Shown here in pieces: positions 6,506-10,494 of a stretch of 10,494 nucleotides of DNA. A model generated the notes under the pieces. It was not told the origin of the DNA and made no database searches. It was given only the letters and a program-made list of their open reading frames with translations. The stretch covers positions 1 through 10,494 of the forward strand of contig CANGBE010000033.1 of NCBI GenBank assembly GCA_947451875.1, given 5' to 3'. The translations under genes and the position numbers were made by a program. Each line of letters starts with the position of its first letter. Position 1 is the stretch's first letter. Origin of the DNA: Sphingomonadaceae bacterium (GTDB taxonomy: Bacteria > Pseudomonadota > Alphaproteobacteria > Sphingomonadales > Sphingomonadaceae).

Positions 6506-7009
6506 ATTCTGCGAAACGACCGGCTTAGGCTTCACATCTTCGGCGCTAACCATGCGGGGGCTTGGGCCCTTGGCGATCAGCGTGGCGAGATTGCTTGCCT
6601 GTGAGCAGTCCTTGCACAGCCATTGCAGCCGCGAGAGGTTGCGGCGGGCTTTTTCGACTGCGCCTTTTTCCACCAGCGCTGCGCCTTCTCCGGCGATGGC
6701 ATCGAGGTTTTGTGGATCGCGGGCGATGGCAACACGGTAATAGTGCAGCGCCTTGCCCTGCATGCCTTGTGCGCGGTGGGCATCAGCCAGATCGAGCGTG
6801 ATCGTGATCGAACCCGGCTGGATTGCCAGTGCCGCTTCAAACGAATCAATCGCATCCTGCGTGTTTCCGGCTGCCAGAGCGGCCCTGCCAGCACTCTCCA
6901 GCGCAATGGCGCGGGGATCAAGGGGCTGCACCAATGCGGCCGAGTGAAGCGCCGATGCCGAGAGGGCAAGGGCAAGCGAGAGGGAAAGAGCGGCAGGGGT
7001 AAAGCGCAT
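6503..7009 (-). CDS. Exported tetratricopeptide-repeat protein
   Basis: A 168-residue protein of unknown specific function. It opens with a signal peptide-like stretch (MRF, then a hydrophobic run to about residue 24 with Ala-rich cleavage context around HSA), so it is probably periplasmic. Two to three TPR units follow (about 35-68, 69-102, 103-136), recognisable by AGRAALAAGNTQDAIDSFEAAL and the IQPGS, ARDPQN turns, and suggest a protein-protein binding scaffold. WLCKDC (C132, C135) at the end of the last repeat is a CxxC pair that could form a disulfide or bind metal. The tail is Pro/Lys-rich. An AAGGAG site six bases before the ATG at 7009 decides this start over a longer frame to 7069. 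The gene is 74 bp behind the rsmB-like gene on the same strand and may be the end of the guaB transcript. No gene symbol can be given. Confidence 0.8.
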   Translation of the reverse strand: MRFTPAALSLSLALALSASALHSAALVQPLDPRAIALESAGRAALAAGNTQDAIDSFEAALAIQPGSITITLDLADAHRAQGMQGKALHYYRVAIARDPQNLDAIAGEGAALVEKGAVEKARRNLSRLQWLCKDCSQASNLATLIAKGPSPRMVSAEDVKPKPVVSQN

Positions 7010-7015
7010 CAGCAA

Positions 7016-7021
7016 CTCCTT
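7016..7021 (-). promoter_or_regulatory. Strong ribosome binding site of the TPR gene
   Basis: AAGGAG on the minus strand, six bases before the ATG at 7009, is one of the best Shine-Dalgarno matches in the window. It places the start so that the protein begins directly with its signal peptide. Confidence 0.75.
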
Positions 7022-7083
7022 GACCCGGGATGGCTCTGAGATCCGGTCTACTGGCTCGAGCATAGTCATAACTCAGCCATTTA

Positions 7084-8256
7084 TCACGGAGAATCGAAAC
7101 GTGCGATGAAAAAGCCATCGGTGCTGTCAGTTCCGGGCGTAAGCCTGATGCCCGGCCCGCGTGGGGTGCCAGAGGGCAGATCGGCTGTCACAGCGCGCCA
7201 GCCGGGATGGCGGGCGAGAAACTCTCCCGCCTGCCCTGCCCCTTCGGCGTCGAGCAGTGAGCAGGTGACATAGATCAGCCGCCCGCCCGGCCGCACCAGC
7301 TTGGCGGCGATATCGAGAAGCCGACCTTGCAGGGCCACCAGCTTCGCCAGTCCATCGGGGTTGATCCGCCAGCGCGCTTCTGGGTTGCGGCGCCATGTAC
7401 CGGTGCCGGAGCAGGGCGCATCGACCAGCACAGCATCTGAGCGGCGCTGCCAACTATCTAGCGAGGCCAATTCGCGCCCGGTATCGAGCAACTGCGTCTC
7501 GATAATGCTCACGCCCGCCCGTTCGGCGCGGGGTGGCAACTGCGAGAGGCGGCGACGGTCGGCATCGCAAGCGAGCACCGTGCCACGATTGTCCATGGCG
7601 GCGGCCAGACTGAGTGACTTGCCCCCGGCCCCGGCACAGAGATCGACGATCAGCTCGTCAGATCGCGCGCCCACCGCCATACAGGCAAGCTGTGAGCCCG
7701 CATCCTGCACTTCGATAGCGCCGCTTTTGAAGGCATCCCACTGGTCAATCGGCGTGCCCGAAGGAAAGCGCAGGCCGCCCGGGGCAACGCAAGGCTCTCC
7801 GGGTTCGGGCAGTTCAAGCCGGCCAGCCTTCAGCGTGTTGATCCGAACATCGAGCGGGGCGCGTCCGAGCAAGGCAGCGGCTTCCGCGCCATCGATACGT
7901 GATTCGGCGAGCAACTTAGTCAGCCATTTTGGCGCGACACCGCCAAGAGCATAATGCTCCGCCGGATCGAAAGGGGCAGGCGCGTGGGCGGAACCGTCAA
8001 ACAGGGCAGTCAGCGCCGGATCGCTCTGCGCCAGCCGCAGCATGGCGGCGCGGCCGGTCTGCGGAACTTCCCCGCAGGCGCGGATCGCAAAATATACCAG
8101 TTCGCGCACCGCACGGCGATCTCCGCTGCCAGCAAAGCGGCGGGTCTTGAACCATTCGGCAATGATCCGGTCTGCCGGAGCGCCATTATTGAGCGCCGCC
8201 TCAATGACGAGATCAAGAATATCGATCGCCGCCTGAACCCTCGCGGCAGGTGTCAC
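7084..8256 (-). CDS. RsmB/NOP-family SAM-dependent rRNA cytosine-C5 methyltransferase
   Basis: A 390-residue RsmB-like enzyme predicted to methylate C5 of a cytosine in 16S rRNA (C967 for E. coli RsmB) with S-adenosylmethionine. Residues about 5-85 form a NusB-like N-terminal helical region, shorter than usual (E. coli RsmB has 429 residues). The Rossmann methyltransferase domain has the SAM loop VDLCAGAGGKS at 204-214, motif IV DAPCSGTG at 279-286 with C282, and motif VI VTCSLL at 330-335 with C332. The two cysteines are the general pair of RNA m5C methyltransferases: C332 attacks the base and C282 releases it. The GTG at 8256 is five bases past the guaB stop, so the two are almost certainly cotranscribed. 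Alphaproteobacteria often have more than one RsmB-like paralogue, so the exact target and the symbol rsmB are not assured. Confidence 0.88.
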   Translation of the reverse strand: MTPAARVQAAIDILDLVIEAALNNGAPADRIIAEWFKTRRFAGSGDRRAVRELVYFAIRACGEVPQTGRAAMLRLAQSDPALTALFDGSAHAPAPFDPAEHYALGGVAPKWLTKLLAESRIDGAEAAALLGRAPLDVRINTLKAGRLELPEPGEPCVAPGGLRFPSGTPIDQWDAFKSGAIEVQDAGSQLACMAVGARSDELIVDLCAGAGGKSLSLAAAMDNRGTVLACDADRRRLSQLPPRAERAGVSIIETQLLDTGRELASLDSWQRRSDAVLVDAPCSGTGTWRRNPEARWRINPDGLAKLVALQGRLLDIAAKLVRPGGRLIYVTCSLLDAEGAGQAGEFLARHPGWRAVTADLPSGTPRGPGIRLTPGTDSTDGFFIARFDSP

Positions 8257-8261
8257 CGGAA

Positions 8262-9722
8262 TTAAACCTGGGTCGGATAATTGGGGGCTTCGCGGGTGAT
8301 GGCCACGTCATGGACATGGCTTTCACGCAGGCCCGCACCGGTGATCCGCACGAACTTCGCCTTGGTACGCAGATCGTCGATGGTCGCCGAACCGGTATAG
8401 CCCATTGCCGCCTTGATGCCGCCAACGAGCTGGTGGATCACATCCTTGGCATGGCCCTTGTAAGGCACCTGACCTTCGATCCCTTCGGGCACCAGCTTCA
8501 TCTGGTCCTTGATGTCGCCCTGGAAATAGCGGTCCGCCGAGCCGCGGCCCATCGCACCTACTGATCCCATGCCGCGGTAAGATTTATAGGCGCGGCCCTG
8601 ATAGAGGAACGTCTCACCCGGAGCCTCTTCGGTGCCTGCTAGCATCGATCCGACCATGATCGTCGAGGCGCCAGCTGCCAGCGCCTTGGCCGCATCGCCA
8701 GAGGTACGCAGGCCACCGTCGGCGATTACCGGCACGCCGGCCTTGTTCGCTTCCTCACACGCATCCATGATCGCGGTGAGCTGCGGCACGCCGACGCCCG
8801 CAACGATGCGGGTGGTGCAGATCGAACCCGGCCCGATGCCGACTTTCAAGGCGTCCGCCCCGGCATCGATCAGCGCTTTGGCGGCCTCTGCCGTAGCGAT
8901 ATTACCCGCGATCACCTGCGCGCCGTTCGACAGGCGCTTCACGCGTTCTACGGCGCGGGCAACGTCCTTGTTGTGGCCGTGGGCGGTATCGATGATCACC
9001 ACGTCACATTCCGCAGCGAGCAGGGCTTCCGTGCGCTCAAAGCCCTTGTCGCCTACAGTGGTGGCGGCGGCCACGCGCAGGCGGCCGGTGCCATCCTTGG
9101 TTGCGTTGGGATAAGTGACGGCCTTTTCAATGTCCTTCACCGTGATCAGCCCGACGCAAGTGTAGGCATCGTCAACAACCAGCAGCTTCTCGATCCGGCG
9201 CTGGTGGAGAAGCCGCATGGCTTCGGCCTGATTGGTGCCGATCCGCACGGTGGCAAGATCCTCATGCGTCATCAGCTCGCGGACAGGCTGAGCCGGGTTC
9301 TGGGCAAAGCGCACATCGCGGTTTGTCAGGATTCCGACGAGTTTGCCGCCAGTTTCCACCACGGGAATGCCGCTGATGCGGTTCGACAGCATGATCGCCT
9401 GCGCCTCACCCAGCGTGGCATCGGGCGAGATTGTGATGGGATTGACCACCATGCCGCTCTCAAACCGCTTCACCGCGCGCACCGCAGCGCACTGCTGTTC
9501 AACAGTGAGATTGCGGTGGAGCACGCCGATGCCGCCAAGCTGCGCCATGACAATCGCCATGTCGGCCTCTGTCACGGTGTCCATTGCAGAGGAAATGATC
9601 GGAATATTCAGCGAAATCCCGCGCGTCAGGCGGGTGCGGGTGTCGGCCATTGAAGGCACGATATCGGACTCGGCAGGACGCAGCAGCACGTCGTCAAAGG
9701 TAAGGCCGAGGGGGATATCCAT
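8262..9722 (-). CDS. guaB: Inosine-5'-monophosphate dehydrogenase
   Basis: A 486-residue IMP dehydrogenase, the cytoplasmic NAD-dependent enzyme that turns IMP into XMP, the committed step to guanine nucleotides. The N-terminus LGLTFDDVLLRPAESD is typical. Two CBS domains occupy about 93-205 (SGIPVVETGGKLVGILTNRD and EKLLVVDDAYTCVGLITVKD), inserted in the TIM barrel as usual and expected to sense purine nucleotides. The catalytic loop GIGPGSICTT is at 295-304 with the covalent cysteine C302; ADGG (334-337), YRGMGS (382-387) and the mobile-flap RY pair (398-399) are all present. The frame can be extended to a TTG at 9737, but the ATG at 9722 gives the standard length and N-terminus; neither start has a strong ribosome binding site. 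Minus-strand TTGGTT (9765-9770) could be a weak -35 box, with only a poor -10 match. It is the first clear gene of a guaB/rsmB-like/TPR unit. Confidence 0.96.
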   Translation of the reverse strand: MDIPLGLTFDDVLLRPAESDIVPSMADTRTRLTRGISLNIPIISSAMDTVTEADMAIVMAQLGGIGVLHRNLTVEQQCAAVRAVKRFESGMVVNPITISPDATLGEAQAIMLSNRISGIPVVETGGKLVGILTNRDVRFAQNPAQPVRELMTHEDLATVRIGTNQAEAMRLLHQRRIEKLLVVDDAYTCVGLITVKDIEKAVTYPNATKDGTGRLRVAAATTVGDKGFERTEALLAAECDVVIIDTAHGHNKDVARAVERVKRLSNGAQVIAGNIATAEAAKALIDAGADALKVGIGPGSICTTRIVAGVGVPQLTAIMDACEEANKAGVPVIADGGLRTSGDAAKALAAGASTIMVGSMLAGTEEAPGETFLYQGRAYKSYRGMGSVGAMGRGSADRYFQGDIKDQMKLVPEGIEGQVPYKGHAKDVIHQLVGGIKAAMGYTGSATIDDLRTKAKFVRITGAGLRESHVHDVAITREAPNYPTQV

Positions 9723-9821
9723 AAGTGCCACTTTCAAGGGTCAAGGTAAGATTCGTGGCGGCCCATGTAACCAAGCGGGGGCGTTAGGGCTAGGGCCTTT
9801 CTGCCCCATTCCTCGCAGACA

Positions 9822-9862
9822 GCAAAACGCCCGGCAGTGTCGCGCACCGCCCGGCCTTTTGC
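9822..9862 (-). terminator. Long hairpin with A/T flanks between edge gene and guaB
   Basis: An imperfect inverted repeat centred at 9842. GCAAAA (9822-9827) pairs with TTTTGC (9857-9862) outside a GC-rich stem, GCCCGGCAGTG against CACCGCCCGGC, around a 5-base loop. There are two C-C mismatches and one A-C, which becomes a G-U pair in the minus-strand RNA. That RNA ends the stem in a U run, as an intrinsic terminator should. It begins about 23 bases after the stop of the membrane protein gene and before guaB, so it probably ends that transcript. Confidence 0.75.
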
Positions 9863-9884
9863 TCATCAGACCGATGTACCGTGT

Positions 9885-10494
9885 TTACTGGGCAGCCGAA
9901 GCAGCAGGCGCAGGTAGAGCAGCCGCTGCGGCTGGCTTGGCAAAGCCGCACTGCTTTTGCTCCATCGGGATCTGCTTTGTGATGCGGGTGGCGTTTTCCT
10001 TGTAGGCTTCGGTCACCGAACCGCTGCTTACGGTCTTGCCACGCAGGGTGGAGACATCCTGACAGAGGTGAAATACGTGTTCGGTCTCCGCCTTCTGGCC
10101 GGCCTTTGCTGAGGCGATCCAATAGACCTTGTCCAGACCGTTGGGATTGGCGTCGCTCTTCGTGGCATCGGCCACAGCCTTGGAGTCTCGGGCGATGGCC
10201 TGCGCCTGTTGGGCAACTTCCGGCGAGCAAGCCGTGGTCGGCTGTCCGCCTTTGATCTGCGAGGCGCAGAGATTCATGTCCTCGGTGTATTGTTCAACCG
10301 AAGGCGGCTTGAAATCGATGCCGATCGTGGTGGCCAGCAAGGCCAGAACCACGCCGACGCCGCCGGCGATCTTCTTGTTCTTCGGGTCCATATCCTTGTC
10401 GAGAAAGATCAGCGCCAACAGCGGCAGGAAGGCGATCACGGTGATGATCGCACCAAGCTGGTTCTGGACGAAGAAGCGGAAACCGTCGGCGCGA
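9885..10494 (-). CDS. Two-helix membrane protein with extracytoplasmic Cys-containing domain, 5' partial
   Basis: The frame is open through the right edge, so the protein is N-terminally incomplete; 202 residues are visible and the GTG at 10439 is probably not the start. It begins RADGFRFFVQNQLGA, followed by a hydrophobic helix at about 14-31, a charged loop DKDMDPKNKK (32-41), which is probably cytoplasmic, and a second helix at 42-59. The remaining ~140 residues are then expected outside the cytoplasm. That domain has four cysteines (C76, C89, C144, C182), which could form two disulfides, and ends in an Ala/Pro-rich tail. No enzyme motif is recognised. Similar two-helix proteins of unknown function are, to my recollection, common in sphingomonads. 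A hairpin terminator separates it from guaB, so it is probably not in the guaB operon. Coding status is fairly sure; function unknown. Confidence 0.7.
   Translation of the reverse strand, partial: RADGFRFFVQNQLGAIITVIAFLPLLALIFLDKDMDPKNKKIAGGVGVVLALLATTIGIDFKPPSVEQYTEDMNLCASQIKGGQPTTACSPEVAQQAQAIARDSKAVADATKSDANPNGLDKVYWIASAKAGQKAETEHVFHLCQDVSTLRGKTVSSGSVTEAYKENATRITKQIPMEQKQCGFAKPAAAAALPAPAASAAQ

Noticed and set aside
7010..7069. 20-codon N-terminal extension of the TPR protein
   Set aside because: It would bury the signal peptide behind a charged segment, and the AAGGAG site lies just before the inner ATG at 7009.
7301..7954. Plus-strand open frame of 217 codons opposite the methyltransferase gene
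   Set aside because: The composition is Ser/Arg/Ala-rich, typical of a reverse-frame shadow, and the sense strand encodes a clear methyltransferase.
8973..9653. Plus-strand open frame of 226 codons opposite guaB
   Set aside because: It is antisense to the CBS and barrel regions of guaB. The His-rich translation matches no family I recognise.
9723..9737. TTG start for guaB five codons upstream
   Set aside because: The ATG at 9722 gives the standard IMP dehydrogenase N-terminus and length. The TTG has no better ribosome binding site.
1..10494. tRNA, rRNA, CRISPR array or toxin-antitoxin pair
   Set aside because: No cloverleaf-like sequence, periodic direct repeats or paired small genes with ribosome binding sites were seen. 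In particular, no tRNA flanks the integrase remnant.

Overview
The window looks like chromosomal DNA of an aerobic, GC-rich alphaproteobacterium, most likely a member of the Sphingomonadales (Erythrobacter/Novosphingobium-like). This is an inference from the style of the proteins and the gene set (an RsmB-type methyltransferase directly behind guaB, RppH, a two-subunit 2-oxoacid:acceptor oxidoreductase, a DUF1501 fragment). No rRNA, tRNA or CRISPR array was seen.

Left part (1-2900), accessory. A plus-strand pair encodes an SDR-family oxidoreductase and a TauD/TfdA-type Fe(II)/2-oxoglutarate dioxygenase, close enough to be one operon and probably catabolic or modifying enzymes for an unknown substrate. 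Next comes a minus-strand remnant of a tyrosine-recombinase integrase that has lost its N-terminus and its whole catalytic core. It abuts a plus-strand DUF1501 gene of which only the C-terminal ~140 codons remain. Base composition falls to about 50-55% GC in the integrase remnant and returns to about 60-67% on either side. The simplest reading is the decayed edge of a genomic island.

Middle part (2898-5997), core metabolism. Two minus-strand genes with an ATGA overlap encode the fused gamma/alpha and the beta subunits of a 2-oxoglutarate (2-oxoacid):ferredoxin oxidoreductase. A 188-191 bp divergent spacer separates them from rppH.

Right part (5998-10494), housekeeping. rppH (plus strand) converges on a minus-strand run that reads, in transcription order, a partial two-helix membrane protein at the right edge, a strong terminator-like hairpin, guaB (IMP dehydrogenase), an RsmB-family rRNA cytosine methyltransferase 5 nt downstream, and a small exported TPR protein. 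A short perfect hairpin containing the stop codons of both rppH and the TPR gene closes the converging units.

No clearly new system is visible. The points most worth a second look are the integrase/DUF1501 double truncation, the SDR-dioxygenase pair as possible island cargo, and the compact convergent junctions that share stop codons.
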